Assembly: GCF_004015795.1 (NCBI RefSeq)
Contig: NZ_ML137218.1
Coordinates: 770,301 to 834,300, forward strand
Origin: Falsirhodobacter deserti
GTDB taxonomy: Bacteria; Pseudomonadota; Alphaproteobacteria; Rhodobacterales; Rhodobacteraceae
DNA: 64,000 bases
Direction: 5' to 3'
Below the pieces are notes generated by a model that was not told the DNA's origin, searched no databases, and saw nothing but the letters and a program-made list of their open reading frames with translations. Within the stretch, counting starts at the first letter, position 1. Every line of letters starts with the position of its first letter. This document shows positions 25,837 to 35,762 of the stretch, in pieces. The position numbers and the translations under genes are program-made.

Positions 25837-27129
25837 TCACAGGCCGAGGCTGCGGAACACGCAAGGCAGCATGTCGGGCAGATCTTCGGCGATCAGGCCC
25901 GGTCCGAAGCTGCGTGCCGCCTCGATGTGCAGCCATGCGCCGGTGGCGGCGGCTGTGAACGGGGGCAGCCCGCGCGCCATAAGGCCGGTGATGATGCCGG
26001 CCAGCACATCGCCCGATCCGGCCGTGGCAAGCCACGGGGCCGCGCGATCATGGCTGGAATGGGCCAGCACCGCGCGGCCTGACGGATCGGCGATGATGGT
26101 GTCGTGACCCTTCAGCAGCACCGTGCAACCGGCGCGGGCGGCCGCCTGCCGCGTCACGTCCGGTTTCGGGGCGCCTTGTTTCAGCGACTCGGCAAGATCG
26201 GGGAAGATTCGCCCGAACTCTCCCTCATGCGGGGTCAGGACGCATTGGGGGTGAAGCAGGTCCAACTTGCCTTTTGACAGGGCGGTCAGCGCATCGGCAT
26301 CCAGAAGTGTTTGCCGCCGCGCGTTCAGGGCAACCGGCAGCAGGGCTGCTGCGCGGTCCGTCCCGAGGCCGGGGCCAAGGCAAAGGGCATTGATCCGGTC
26401 ATCCGCCAGCAGCGCGCCAAAGTCCTGCGCGTCATCGGCGGGACGCAGCATGATCGCGTCCAGCCGGGCGGCGTGTTCAGTGATCGCAGGGGCGGGCGGC
26501 ACCAGCGTAACCAGCCCCGCGCCGACGCGCAGGGCGCCCCGCGCTGCCATCCGTGCCGCGCCGCCATGACCGGAGGCGCCCGCGAGCACCAGCGCATGGC
26601 CGTGGTCGAACTTGTGGCCGCCCGATTTGCCCAGAAGGTGAACGGCAGGGGCGGCAAGGTGAAGATCGGCAGTGACCGGCAGCGGATCGATCACGCGCAG
26701 GCGCCCCGTCACCTGCGGACCGTCTGCCAGATAGTGTCCGGGCTGGGCGGCATGGAAAGTGACCGTCAGGTCCACCGGCTGGCCGGTGGATCTTCCGGTT
26801 TCGGGATCAAGGCCTGGGGGAAGGCCAACCGCGACCCGCCGCGCCGCCTGCACCTTTGCATTGCCGATGGCCAGTTCCGGCATGTCCGAGATCGGCCAGC
26901 CCATCCGCGTGATCAGGCGCAGGACCGCGGGATGTTCGGGGGCCACCGCCGTGGCGGGCGGGGTTCGGCGGAAGTCCGGCCACTCCTGCAGGATCGCGGC
27001 GATGACGGCGCTTGCCCGCGCCTCTGCCGTTGCCCCGCCAGAAGCAGATTCTCTTCCGGCAGTGCCGTGCAATTGGGCAGCGGTGGGAAGCGGCGCGCCA
27101 AACGGCACGTCTTTGTTATCATGACGCAT
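25837..27129 (-). CDS. nnrD: ADP-dependent NAD(P)H-hydrate dehydratase with collapsed epimerase domain
   Basis: About 430 residues. The C-terminal 270 residues are a normal NnrD dehydratase, which repairs hydrated NAD(P)H: GHALVLAGASGHGGAARMAA, LGPGLGTD, LTPHEGEFGRI, LLKGHDTIIADP and the catalytic AGSGD motif (Asp374). The N-terminal NnrE epimerase domain, fused in most alphaproteobacteria (about 500 residues total), is reduced to its first helix (LPTAAQ...VIAAILQEWPDF) and its last segment (GLPPGLDPETGRSTG...DLTVTFHAAQPGH). The GNNGGDG substrate loop is absent, and VDVPSG reads VGLPPG. No SD is visible before ATG 27129, so the start is uncertain. It is divergent from glnB. Confidence 0.85.
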   Translation of the reverse strand: MRHDNKDVPFGAPLPTAAQLHGTAGRESASGGATAEARASAVIAAILQEWPDFRRTPPATAVAPEHPAVLRLITRMGWPISDMPELAIGNAKVQAARRVAVGLPPGLDPETGRSTGQPVDLTVTFHAAQPGHYLADGPQVTGRLRVIDPLPVTADLHLAAPAVHLLGKSGGHKFDHGHALVLAGASGHGGAARMAARGALRVGAGLVTLVPPAPAITEHAARLDAIMLRPADDAQDFGALLADDRINALCLGPGLGTDRAAALLPVALNARRQTLLDADALTALSKGKLDLLHPQCVLTPHEGEFGRIFPDLAESLKQGAPKPDVTRQAAARAGCTVLLKGHDTIIADPSGRAVLAHSSHDRAAPWLATAGSGDVLAGIITGLMARGLPPFTAAATGAWLHIEAARSFGPGLIAEDLPDMLPCVFRSLGL

Positions 27130-27159
27130 GTTTTTTGTGCTTTTCGCTGAAAGATGTAG

Positions 27160-27606
<447 letters not shown>

Positions 27607-27632
27607 TAAAAGTTTCTACGGAGGAATTATAC

Positions 27633-29042
27633 GTGATGAACGTTCAGGAAGTTCTGAGCCTGATGAAGGACGAGGAGGTCGAATATGTCGACATCCGCTT
27701 CACCGATCCCAAGGGCAAGCTGCAGCACGTCACGCTGGTTGCGGATCTGGTCGATGAGGACTTCTTCGAGGAAGGCTTCATGTTCGACGGATCCTCCATC
27801 GCGGGCTGGAAGTCGATCGACCAGTCGGACATGAAGCTGATCCTTGACCCGGCTTCGGTTTACATCGACCCGTTCTATGCCGAAAAGACGCTTTGCGTGC
27901 ATTGCAACGTGGTGGAGCCGGACACCGGCGAGGCCTATAGCCGCGACCCGCGTTCGACCGCGCTGAAGGCCGAGGCCTACCTGAAATCCTCGGGGATCGG
28001 TGACAGCTTCTACTGCGGCCCGGAAGCCGAGTTCTTCATCTTCGACGATGTCCGCTATTCGGTTTCGATGAACAAGGTGTCGTTCCAGGTCGATGCCGTT
28101 GATGCAGCGTGGAACACCGACACCGTTTACGAAGGCGGCAACACGGGCCACCGTCCGGGCGTGAAGGGCGGCTATTTCCCGGTCAACCCGATCGACGATG
28201 CGCAGGACCTGCGCGGCGAGATGCTGTCCACCATGAAGCGCATGGGCATCAAGGTCGACAAGCACCACCACGAGGTTGCATCCTGCCAGCACGAGCTGGG
28301 GATGATCTTCGGCGGGCTGACCGAACAGGCCGACAACATCCAGAAGTACAAATACGTCATCCACAACGTCGCCCATGCCTATGGCAAGACCGTGACGTTC
28401 ATGCCCAAGCCCATCAAGGGCGACAACGGCACCGGGATGCACGTGAACATGTCGATCTGGAAGGACGGCAAGCCGTTGTTCGCAGGCGATAAATATGCTG
28501 ACCTGTCGCAGGAGGCGCTGTATTTCATCGGCGGCATCCTGAAGCACGCCAAGGCGCTGAACGCGATCACCAACCCGTCGACCAACAGCTACAAGCGTTT
28601 GATCCCGGGCTTCGAGGCACCTGTTCTGCGCGCCTATTCGGCACGCAACCGTTCGGGCTGCGTCCGTATTCCGTGGACGGAATCGCCGAAGGCCAAGCGT
28701 GTGGAAGCCCGCTTCCCCGACCCCTCGGCCAACCCGTACCTGGCATTCGCTGCGCTGCTGATGGCCGGCCTTGACGGCATCCGCAACAAGATCGACCCGG
28801 GCCCGGCTTCGGACAAGGATCTTTACGATCTGCCGCCGGAAGAACTGGCCGCGATCCCGACCGTTTGCGGCAGCCTGCGCGAAGCGCTGGAAGAGCTGGA
28901 AAAGGATCACGAGTTCCTGCTGGCCGGCGACGTGTTCACCAAGGACCAGCTTGACGGCTACATGGCCCTCAAGTGGGAAGAGGTCTACCACTACGAGCAC
29001 ACGCCGCATCCGGTTGAATACCAGATGTATTACAGCTGCTGA
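27633..29042 (+). CDS. glnA: Glutamine synthetase type I
   Basis: About 469 residues; the dodecameric enzyme making glutamine from glutamate, ammonia and ATP. Motifs: [11 protein letters not shown] (N-terminal), EFFIFDDV, the ATP-binding [14 protein letters not shown], and [10 protein letters not shown] near the active site. The adenylylation Tyr in [10 protein letters not shown] (about residue 397) shows a type I-beta, GlnE-regulated enzyme. GTG at 27633 is 7-8 bp after GGAGGA, while the ATG one codon later is 11 bp away; either may be used. Co-transcribed with glnB and followed by a terminator. Confidence 0.97.
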   Translation: MMNVQEVLSLMKDEEVEYVDIRFTDPKGKLQHVTLVADLVDEDFFEEGFMFDGSSIAGWKSIDQSDMKLILDPASVYIDPFYAEKTLCVHCNVVEPDTGEAYSRDPRSTALKAEAYLKSSGIGDSFYCGPEAEFFIFDDVRYSVSMNKVSFQVDAVDAAWNTDTVYEGGNTGHRPGVKGGYFPVNPIDDAQDLRGEMLSTMKRMGIKVDKHHHEVASCQHELGMIFGGLTEQADNIQKYKYVIHNVAHAYGKTVTFMPKPIKGDNGTGMHVNMSIWKDGKPLFAGDKYADLSQEALYFIGGILKHAKALNAITNPSTNSYKRLIPGFEAPVLRAYSARNRSGCVRIPWTESPKAKRVEARFPDPSANPYLAFAALLMAGLDGIRNKIDPGPASDKDLYDLPPEELAAIPTVCGSLREALEELEKDHEFLLAGDVFTKDQLDGYMALKWEEVYHYEHTPHPVEYQMYYSC

Positions 29043-29065
29043 TCCCTTCGCGATCCGGCACGGAT

Positions 29066-29087
29066 GGCCGCCCTTCGGGGCGGCCTT
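29066..29087 (+). terminator. Terminator of glnBA
   Basis: GGCCGCCC, loop TTCG, GGGCGGCC followed by TTCT, 24 bp after the glnA stop. Confidence 0.8.
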
Positions 29088-29169
29088 CTCCGTTTGGGGG
29101 CGGCGGGTCTGTTGCGATGGGCTGCGGCACGGGCTATGCCGGAACAAGATCGCAAAGGAGCCTTATCAG

Positions 29170-30108
29170 ATGCGTGCTTTCGTTTTTCCGGGGCAGGGTG
29201 CCCAGACCATCGGCATGGGTCGTGCACTGGCCGATGCCTATCCCGAGGCGCGGGCCGTGTTCGAGGAAGTGGACGAGGCGCTGCAGGAAAAGCTGTCCGC
29301 CCTGATCTGGGACGGCGACATCGAGACGCTGACCCTGACGCTGAACGCGCAGCCGGCGCTTATGGCAACCTCCATCGCGGCCATGCGCGCGCTTGAGGCG
29401 GAGGGGATCGGCATGGCCGATGCCGACTTCGTGGCAGGCCATTCGCTTGGGGAATATTCGGCGCTGTGTGCTGCAGGCTCGTTGTCGTTGACCGACACGG
29501 CCCGCCTGCTGCGTGCGCGCGGCGCCGCCATGCAGGAAGCTGTGCCCGTGGGCGTTGGCGCGATGGCTGCCATCCTGGGCCTTGGCTTTGACGACGTGCA
29601 CGCGGTGGCCGAAGAGGCCGCGCAGGGCGAGGTGTGCCAGGCCGCCAATGACAACGATCCGGGGCAGGTGGTGGTATCGGGCCATCTTGCAGCGGTGGAG
29701 CGCGCGGTGGAGATCGCCAAGGCACGCGGTGCCAAGCGCGCGCTGATGCTGCCGGTTTCCGCGCCGTTCCATTGCGCGCTGATGCAGCCCGCCGCTGCCG
29801 CCATGTCCGAAGCGCTGGCCGCCGTTCCGATCGATGCGCCGCAGGTGCCGGTGGTGGTGAACGTCCGCGCCGAGGCCGTCACCGAACCCGACCGCATCCG
29901 TGCGCTTCTGGTGGCGCAGGTCACCGGATCGGTCCGCTGGCGCGAGTCGGTGCAGTACATGGAAGGTGCGGGTGTTACCCAGTTCTGGGAAATCGGTGCC
30001 GGTAAGGCACTTTCGGGCATGATCAAGCGGATCGCCAAGGGGGCGGAAACCCGCGCCATTGGCACCCCCGAGGATGTAGCGGCGGCAAAAGCCGCGCTGA
30101 ACGACTGA
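29170..30108 (+). CDS. fabD: Malonyl-CoA:ACP transacylase
   Basis: A 312-residue enzyme that loads malonyl groups from CoA onto acyl carrier protein for fatty acid synthesis. The nucleophile is Ser92 in GHSLGEY and the base His201 in SAPFHCALM; FPGQGAQ at the N-terminus forms the oxyanion region. AAAGGAG lies 10 bp before the ATG. fabG follows 13 bp later and acpP next, the usual fab cluster. Confidence 0.97.
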   Translation: MRAFVFPGQGAQTIGMGRALADAYPEARAVFEEVDEALQEKLSALIWDGDIETLTLTLNAQPALMATSIAAMRALEAEGIGMADADFVAGHSLGEYSALCAAGSLSLTDTARLLRARGAAMQEAVPVGVGAMAAILGLGFDDVHAVAEEAAQGEVCQAANDNDPGQVVVSGHLAAVERAVEIAKARGAKRALMLPVSAPFHCALMQPAAAAMSEALAAVPIDAPQVPVVVNVRAEAVTEPDRIRALLVAQVTGSVRWRESVQYMEGAGVTQFWEIGAGKALSGMIKRIAKGAETRAIGTPEDVAAAKAALND

Positions 30109-30121
30109 AGCAGGAGCAGAG

Positions 30122-30859
30122 ATGTTTGATCTGACAGGCAAGAACGCGCTGGTAACGGGCGCATCGGGCGGCATTGGCGCGGACATCGCGCGGGCGCTGC
30201 ACAAGGCGGGGGCGACGGTTGCGCTTTCGGGCACGCGCGAGGCACCGCTGGCCGAACTGGCCGCCGAGCTGGGCGAGCGGGCGCACGTGGTCACTTGCAA
30301 CCTTTCGGATGCTGCGGCCGTGGAAGCGCTGCCGAAGGCTGCCGCCGATGCGATGGGATCGGTCGATGTTCTGGTCAACAATGCCGGCATCACGCGCGAC
30401 AACCTTGCCATGCGCATGTCGGACGAGGAATGGCAGTCGGTGATCGACGTCAACCTCACCTCCACCTTCCGGCTGTGCCGCGGCGTTCTGCGCGGCATGA
30501 TGAAGGCACGCTGGGGGCGGGTCATCAACATTTCCTCCATCGTGGGGACGACGGGCAATCCGGGGCAGGTAAACTATTCCGCTGCCAAGGCCGGCATGGT
30601 CGGCCTGTCGAAAAGCCTTGCCTTCGAGGTGGCCAGCCGCGGCATCACGGTGAACTGCGTGGCCCCCGGCTTCATCCAGACTGCGATGACTGACAAGCTG
30701 AACGACGAGCAGAAAGGCCGCATTCTGGCGCAGATCCCGTCGGGGCGGATGGGTTCGCCGCAAGAGATTGCTGCCGCCGTGCTGTATCTGGCCAGCGCAG
30801 AGGCCGGGTATGTGACCGGTTCGACCCTGCATGTGAACGGCGGAATGGCCATGCTGTGA
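30122..30859 (+). CDS. fabG: 3-oxoacyl-ACP reductase
   Basis: A 245-residue short-chain dehydrogenase that reduces 3-oxoacyl-ACP with NADPH. The cofactor motif TGASGGIG is at 12-19, NNAG at 86-89, and the catalytic set Ser138/139, Tyr152 (NYSAAKAG) and Lys156 is intact. The C-terminus GSTLHVNGGMAML is typical of true FabG rather than a generic SDR. SD AGGAGCAGAG precedes the ATG. It is in operon with fabD; acpP has its own promoter downstream. Confidence 0.96.
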   Translation: MFDLTGKNALVTGASGGIGADIARALHKAGATVALSGTREAPLAELAAELGERAHVVTCNLSDAAAVEALPKAAADAMGSVDVLVNNAGITRDNLAMRMSDEEWQSVIDVNLTSTFRLCRGVLRGMMKARWGRVINISSIVGTTGNPGQVNYSAAKAGMVGLSKSLAFEVASRGITVNCVAPGFIQTAMTDKLNDEQKGRILAQIPSGRMGSPQEIAAAVLYLASAEAGYVTGSTLHVNGGMAML

Positions 30860-30875
30860 TAGTGCTTGAAAGCGT

Positions 30876-30904
30876 TTGCCTTGGTGAATAACCCTTGCTA
30901 TAGC
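30876..30904 (+). promoter_or_regulatory. Probable acpP promoter
   Basis: TTGCCT, 17-bp spacer, TATAGC in an AT-richer stretch between fabG and acpP. The implied leader is about 115 nt before the acpP start. Confidence 0.6.
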
Positions 30905-31025
30905 GCGCCTCGAGACCACGGGGGCCGCATAGCCACCGAGGCACCCCGTCGCACTGTCGGGACAACCGCCCATCGGGCAATGACAATTGGGACGGGACCG
31001 CTCCCGCAATGTATGAGGAAATGAC

Positions 31026-31259
31026 ATGAGCGACATCGCAGATCGCGTGAAAAAGATCGTCGTCGAGCACCTGGGCGTCGAAGAAGAAAAAGTGACCGAG
31101 AACGCTTCGTTCATCGACGATCTGGGCGCTGACAGCCTCGACACCGTTGAACTGGTCATGGCCTTCGAAGAAGAGTTCGGCATCGAGATCCCGGACGACG
31201 CTGCCGAGACGATCCAGACCTTCGGCGATGCCGTCAAGTTCATCTCCGAAAAAGCCTGA
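31026..31259 (+). CDS. acpP: Acyl carrier protein
   Basis: A 77-residue acidic four-helix protein. The phosphopantetheine attachment Ser37 lies in the invariant [10 protein letters not shown] motif. It carries growing acyl chains in fatty acid synthesis. Codon use is that of a highly expressed gene. SD GAGGAAA overlaps the region just before the ATG. It has its own promoter and terminator, consistent with high-level independent expression despite lying next to fabG. Confidence 0.98.
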   Translation: MSDIADRVKKIVVEHLGVEEEKVTENASFIDDLGADSLDTVELVMAFEEEFGIEIPDDAAETIQTFGDAVKFISEKA

Positions 31260-31276
31260 TCCGGCTTCAACGGATG

Positions 31277-31306
31277 AAAGGGGCGCCCCTTGCGGGCGCC
31301 CTTTTT
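31277..31306 (+). terminator. Intrinsic terminator of acpP
   Basis: An 8-bp all-GC stem (GGGCGCCC paired with GGGCGCCC across CTTGC) followed by TTTTT, starting 18 bp after the acpP stop. The A-rich 5' flank could also help termination from the other strand. Confidence 0.92.
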
Positions 31307-31310
31307 GCAT

Positions 31311-33830
31311 TCACTGGGCCGAAAAGGCGGTGGTCAGGGCCGCGATCAGGTTTTCAGCGTCATAGGGCTTCCGGACGACCGGCACGCCGCGCATCGCTTC
31401 GGGCAGGGCCGAGCCTTCGTCGTAGCCGGTGGCGAAGACGAACGGGATGCCACGTGCGCGAAGCTCTTCCGCCACCGGGATGGACGTTTCCTGCCCGAGG
31501 TTGACGTCCAGCATTGCAAGTTCGATCTCGCTGCTGCTGACAAGTTCCAGCGCCTGTTCGACGTTGCGGGCCAGCGAGATGCGGCGGAAGCCGGAATCTT
31601 CCAGCATCGCTTCAACATCCATCGCGATAAGCAGCTGGTCTTCCAGCAGCATCAGATGTGCTTCCTCGGGGATGCTGGTGCCGGTTTCGGCAGTGACGGC
31701 GGGGGCAGTGGTCATCTTTGGTTCCTCGAAGCGGACATGGCGGGCGGGAAGGACAAACTCTGCCTCCACGCCGTTGGGATGATAATCGATGCGGCTGCTG
31801 CCCCCCAGATCGAAGGGCAATGACCGTTGAAGCAAGAGAGAGCCGAAGCCCGTGCGGGAAGGCGGCACGACCGCAGGGCCGCCGCTTTCACGCCATTGCA
31901 GGGCGCAGTCACCGGTTTGCGTGGCGGCCCATGTCACCTGCAGCAGGCCGCCGGGGCGCGACAGGGCCCCGTATTTCGCGGCATTGGTCGCCATTTCATG
32001 CAGGATTTGCGCCATGACGGAAAAACCGCGACTGTCGAGAATGACGTCGGGGCCGTGCAGTTGGATCGCGGTTGAACCGTCATAGGGCGAAAGCTCTGCC
32101 TGCAGCAGCGCCGAAAGCGCGCCGCCCCCGTCGCCGCGCATGACCTGATCATGGGCATATGACAGCGCCTGAATGCGGCCTTTCAGTGCGGCAACATAGG
32201 ATTCCAGCGTTTTGCCTTCTTCAAGCGGGTGCCCGATCACCGACTTGATGACCGCGAGGATGTTCTTGACGCGGTGGTTCAGCTCGTCGTTCAGGACGCG
32301 CTGGCGCAGGTCGGCGCGGGTGCGTTCTTCGGCGAGCAATTCGTTGTGCAGCAGCACGATTTCCACCAGAGAGGAGCGGAGGGCCTGGGCGGTATCAAGC
32401 TCGTCTTCCGTCCAAGGGCGGGAGCGGCGATGCACTTCCTCTTTCCACAGCGCGAAGCTGCGGCGGGGGGTCAGGCGGTCCCCACGGGGGCCGACGCTGT
32501 ATTTTTTTTCGGGGTTCCCCGCCCAGTCAAGCGTGTGGATCTGTTCCAGCCGGAAGAACAGGATCCAGTCGCGCGGGATCTGCGAAACGGGAACGGCCAG
32601 CATTCCGGCGGCCTGTTCATGAAAGTCTTCGGCCTGCGGGAAATGGTCCAGCAGGCTGTCCGTGGCCCAGACCTCGCCGTCGCTATGCTGGGCGATCTGG
32701 GGCAGGAGGGCATCTAGCGCGGCATCATCGGGAACGCTGCCACTGCTGACCCGGCCTGCGCTGGATTGCACCACGATACCGTCGCAATCCAGCAGTTGTC
32801 GGAAATCCTCCAGCCCATTTGAAAGCAGGTCGGAGACATCCTGCGAAACGTCCAGCCGCGAAAGCTTGCCCAGCTGGTGGCGGGCGCTGGCGGCGGTCTC
32901 CAGCTTGCGCTTGCGCAGCAACGTGCCAAGGTGCAGGGACAGGAACTCTCCGAACATCTCGGTCGCGACGCGCTCGGCCATTGTCAGCGTGCGGGGGGAA
33001 TAGTGGTGGCAGGCGATCAGCCCCCACAGAACCCCGTCAACGATGATGGAGATCGACATGGAGGCGCTGACCCCCATGTTGCGCAGGTATTCGCAATGGA
33101 TGGGCGAAACGGAACGCAGATGCGCCTGCGACATGTCGAGCGGGACACCCTCGTAAAGCTCTGGCATCAGCGGGACGCGATCGGCGGAGGCGTCGGAGAT
33201 CAGCCTGATGGTGTTTGCCAGATAAAGCCGGCGCGCCTGTGCGGGAATGTCTGCCGAAGGGAAGTGCTGGCCGAGGAAGCTTTCTAGGTGGTCTTCCTTT
33301 TCCTCGGCGATGACGCGTCCGGAGCCGTTGCGGGCGAATTCATAGATCATCACGCGGTCGTACCCGAGGCTGGTGCGAACCAGCCGCGCCACCTCCTCTA
33401 CCAGCGCATCGGTGGCCGCGATGCCCGAAATGCGGTCCATCATCAGGCGGGCCAGTTGCAGGGGCGGGGCAAGGGCGGTTCCGGTGCTTTCCACCTCCAG
33501 CACGGTTGCCGCACCGTTCTGGTGCACCGCCATGTCCACATGGCGGCCCGACGGAAGCTGCACATCGAACAAAAGCGCGGGGCGGGTCTGGCCGCTGGCG
33601 ACCGTCATCGCGTCGCGCAGCCGGGCATGAACCTGCGGGCCGAACATCCGTGTGGCGCTTTGCCCGTTCTGCACGCCTTCCTGGCCGAGGATCTGTGCGC
33701 TGTTGACCGAGTGCTGGCGCAGTTCGTTCATTTCCAGATCGAAGGCCAGCAACGCACCTTGCGGCTGGATGGAGCCGGGAATGTGGATCGGTTCCTGATC
33801 GCAGTTGTTGAGGGTAAGCGGCTCGGTCAT
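31311..33830 (-). CDS. bphP: Bacteriophytochrome hybrid: PAS-GAF-PHY, HWE/HisKA_2-type kinase, receiver
   Basis: An 839-residue red/far-red photoreceptor kinase. Biliverdin would attach to Cys10 (NNCDQEPIHIPGSIQPQG). The GAF domain has PSADIP (191-196) and LIACHHYSPR with the chromophore-contacting His (about 275), and the PHY tongue has PRRSF (456-460). The kinase domain carries phosphoacceptor His519 in LNDELNHRVKNILAVIKS, the HisKA_2/HWE type, then a C-terminal receiver (about 725-839) with acceptor Asp775 (AMLDVNLG) and Lys821. The receiver is fused to the kinase, so it is a hybrid. Its ATG overlaps the stop of the heme oxygenase gene by 4 bp (ATGA), so chromophore synthesis and apoprotein are coupled. 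Output target unknown. Confidence 0.93.
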   Translation of the reverse strand: MTEPLTLNNCDQEPIHIPGSIQPQGALLAFDLEMNELRQHSVNSAQILGQEGVQNGQSATRMFGPQVHARLRDAMTVASGQTRPALLFDVQLPSGRHVDMAVHQNGAATVLEVESTGTALAPPLQLARLMMDRISGIAATDALVEEVARLVRTSLGYDRVMIYEFARNGSGRVIAEEKEDHLESFLGQHFPSADIPAQARRLYLANTIRLISDASADRVPLMPELYEGVPLDMSQAHLRSVSPIHCEYLRNMGVSASMSISIIVDGVLWGLIACHHYSPRTLTMAERVATEMFGEFLSLHLGTLLRKRKLETAASARHQLGKLSRLDVSQDVSDLLSNGLEDFRQLLDCDGIVVQSSAGRVSSGSVPDDAALDALLPQIAQHSDGEVWATDSLLDHFPQAEDFHEQAAGMLAVPVSQIPRDWILFFRLEQIHTLDWAGNPEKKYSVGPRGDRLTPRRSFALWKEEVHRRSRPWTEDELDTAQALRSSLVEIVLLHNELLAEERTRADLRQRVLNDELNHRVKNILAVIKSVIGHPLEEGKTLESYVAALKGRIQALSYAHDQVMRGDGGGALSALLQAELSPYDGSTAIQLHGPDVILDSRGFSVMAQILHEMATNAAKYGALSRPGGLLQVTWAATQTGDCALQWRESGGPAVVPPSRTGFGSLLLQRSLPFDLGGSSRIDYHPNGVEAEFVLPARHVRFEEPKMTTAPAVTAETGTSIPEEAHLMLLEDQLLIAMDVEAMLEDSGFRRISLARNVEQALELVSSSEIELAMLDVNLGQETSIPVAEELRARGIPFVFATGYDEGSALPEAMRGVPVVRKPYDAENLIAALTTAFSAQ

Positions 33831-34363
33831 GTCGGATCTTTCGTGAACGCGGTGCGGGCGGCAGCGAAGGTCACATCCGCGCCATTGGCAGCGGCACCGG
33901 CGTCGTAAGGGTGGGCGCTGTCCAGCAGGGACAGGAAGGCGGTCCAGTTCGTCACATCGCCTGCAAGATGTCTGGCGCCGAATATTTCGTCGAACCCCAT
34001 GGCGCGGGCCTGACGGCGAAGGATCTGGCTGCCGAGGGCGGCCCCTTCCAGCACGTAAAGCCGGCCAAGCATCGCGCTGCCTGCCAGGGGCGGGAGGGGC
34101 GGCACCTTGGGGCAGGGCAGGCCCAGATCGGCCATGTCGCGGCAAAGCGCGGGGAGGATGCGACGCGGCCGCCAGCCCTGAAACGAGACGTCGCCCAGCG
34201 ATGGTTCCACGGCTGCCCGGAAACGGTAATTGGCTTTCACGTAAGCTTCATATTCGGCGCGATCGGCAAAGCCATTCACTGCCGCGTCCAACGCGCGATG
34301 TGCCGCGGCCGTTGTATCACGCAATTGCCAGCGCCTGTCCGAAAGTTGTTCCGCCCGTACCAT
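33827..34363 (-). CDS. bphO: Biliverdin-producing heme oxygenase
   Basis: About 178 residues of the heme oxygenase fold. The proximal heme ligand is His22 in TTAAAHRALDAAVNGF, and the distal-helix region is GRLYVLEGAALGSQ, with the flexible glycine motif degenerate to GAALGSQ. It opens heme to biliverdin IX-alpha, the chromophore of the downstream phytochrome. ATG 34363 lacks an obvious SD; a TTG 13 codons downstream, beginning MRDTTAAAH and preceded by GGACAGG, is a reasonable alternative. It is first in the bphO-bphP operon and divergent from fabF. Confidence 0.88.
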   Translation of the reverse strand: MVRAEQLSDRRWQLRDTTAAAHRALDAAVNGFADRAEYEAYVKANYRFRAAVEPSLGDVSFQGWRPRRILPALCRDMADLGLPCPKVPPLPPLAGSAMLGRLYVLEGAALGSQILRRQARAMGFDEIFGARHLAGDVTNWTAFLSLLDSAHPYDAGAAANGADVTFAAARTAFTKDPT

Positions 34364-34499
34364 CGGCGGGAAACTAGCTGGAAGTTCATCCGGCGCAAGG
34401 GTGACTTGCGCGCTCTGGCGCACGGTCGGATGTGCCTTATGTTGCAGGGGCGCGGCCGCGCGTGTATCAGGCGGCAGGTTTGCGAAAAGGAAAATGGTC

Positions 34500-35762
34500 A
34501 TGCGTCGGGTTGTCGTCACAGGTCTGGGTCTGGTCACACCGCTGGCCTCGGGCGTCGAGGAAACGTGGGAGCGTCTGCTGGCCGGTCAATCCGGAGCGGG
34601 CACGATCACCCGTTTCGATCCGGCCAACGTGGTGACGAAATATGCCTGCGAGGTTCCGCGCGGGGATGGCACGAACGGTACCTTCAATCCGGATGACTGG
34701 ATGGAGCCCAAGGACCAGCGCAAGGTGGATGATTTCATCATCTATGGCATGGCCGCTGCCGTTCAGGCCGTGAAGGATGCCGGCTGGGAGCCGACGGACG
34801 AGGAAAGCCTGGAGCGGACCGGTGTCATGATCGGGTCGGGGATCGGCGGGTTGAGCACGATTGCCGACACGGCTGTTCTGATCAAGGAAAAGGGGCCCAA
34901 GCGCGTTTCCCCGTTCTTTATTCCCGGGTCGTTGATCAACCTTGTTTCGGGTCAGGTCTCTATCCGCTTCGGCTTCAAGGGTCCGAACCACGCTGTTGTA
35001 ACGGCCTGTTCGACCGGTGCGCATGCCATTGGCGATGCGGCGCGGCTGATTGCGTTCGGGGATGCCGACGTGATGGTTGCCGGAGGGGCGGAAAGCCCGA
35101 TCTCGGAAATCGGGATCGCGGGCTTTAACGCCTGCAAGGCGTTGTCGAGCAAGCGTGCCGACGATCCCACCGCGGCCAGCCGCCCTTATGACGCCGACCG
35201 CGACGGTTTCGTCATGGGCGAGGGCGCGGGGATCGTGGTTCTTGAAGAATACGAGCATGCCAAGGCTCGCGGCGCCAAGATCTATGCCGAGGTGCTGGGT
35301 TATGGCATGTCGGGGGATGCCTTTCACATCACGGCCCCGGCCGAGGATGGCGATGGCGGGTTCCGCGCCATGACTGCCGCCCTGAAGCGCGCCGGAATCG
35401 AACCGTCGCAAGTGGATTATATCAACGCGCACGGCACCAGCACCATGGCGGACACGATCGAGCTTGGGGCCGTGGAGCGGTTGCTGGGCGAGCATGCCGC
35501 AGATGCGACGATGAGCAGCACGAAATCCTCCATCGGGCACCTTCTGGGTGCGGCAGGTTCGGTTGAGGCGATCTTCTGCGCGCTGGCGATCCGTGACCAG
35601 ATCGCGCCGCCGACGATCAACCTTGATGATCCGGCGGTGGAATCGAAGCTGGATCTGGCGCCGAACAAGGCCGTGAAGCGCAAGATCGACGTGGCGCTTT
35701 CCAACTCGTTCGGGTTTGGCGGAACGAATGCCAGCCTGGTTCTGGGGCGGGTGACTGACTGA
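34500..35762 (+). CDS. fabF: 3-oxoacyl-ACP synthase II
   Basis: A 420-residue condensing enzyme that elongates acyl-ACP with malonyl-ACP. The active site is Cys170 in TACSTGAHA, with His in INAHGTST and in SSIGHLLGAAG, completing the C-H-H triad of KAS I/II; the Gly-rich NSFGFGGTNAS C-terminus is present. The second ATG (34500) has AAGGA 9 bp upstream; the ATG two codons earlier is only 3 bp from it. mltG overlaps the stop (TGATG). A second fabF-like gene could exist elsewhere, so the FabF rather than FabB assignment rests on length and genome habit. Confidence 0.94.
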   Translation: MRRVVVTGLGLVTPLASGVEETWERLLAGQSGAGTITRFDPANVVTKYACEVPRGDGTNGTFNPDDWMEPKDQRKVDDFIIYGMAAAVQAVKDAGWEPTDEESLERTGVMIGSGIGGLSTIADTAVLIKEKGPKRVSPFFIPGSLINLVSGQVSIRFGFKGPNHAVVTACSTGAHAIGDAARLIAFGDADVMVAGGAESPISEIGIAGFNACKALSSKRADDPTAASRPYDADRDGFVMGEGAGIVVLEEYEHAKARGAKIYAEVLGYGMSGDAFHITAPAEDGDGGFRAMTAALKRAGIEPSQVDYINAHGTSTMADTIELGAVERLLGEHAADATMSSTKSSIGHLLGAAGSVEAIFCALAIRDQIAPPTINLDDPAVESKLDLAPNKAVKRKIDVALSNSFGFGGTNASLVLGRVTD

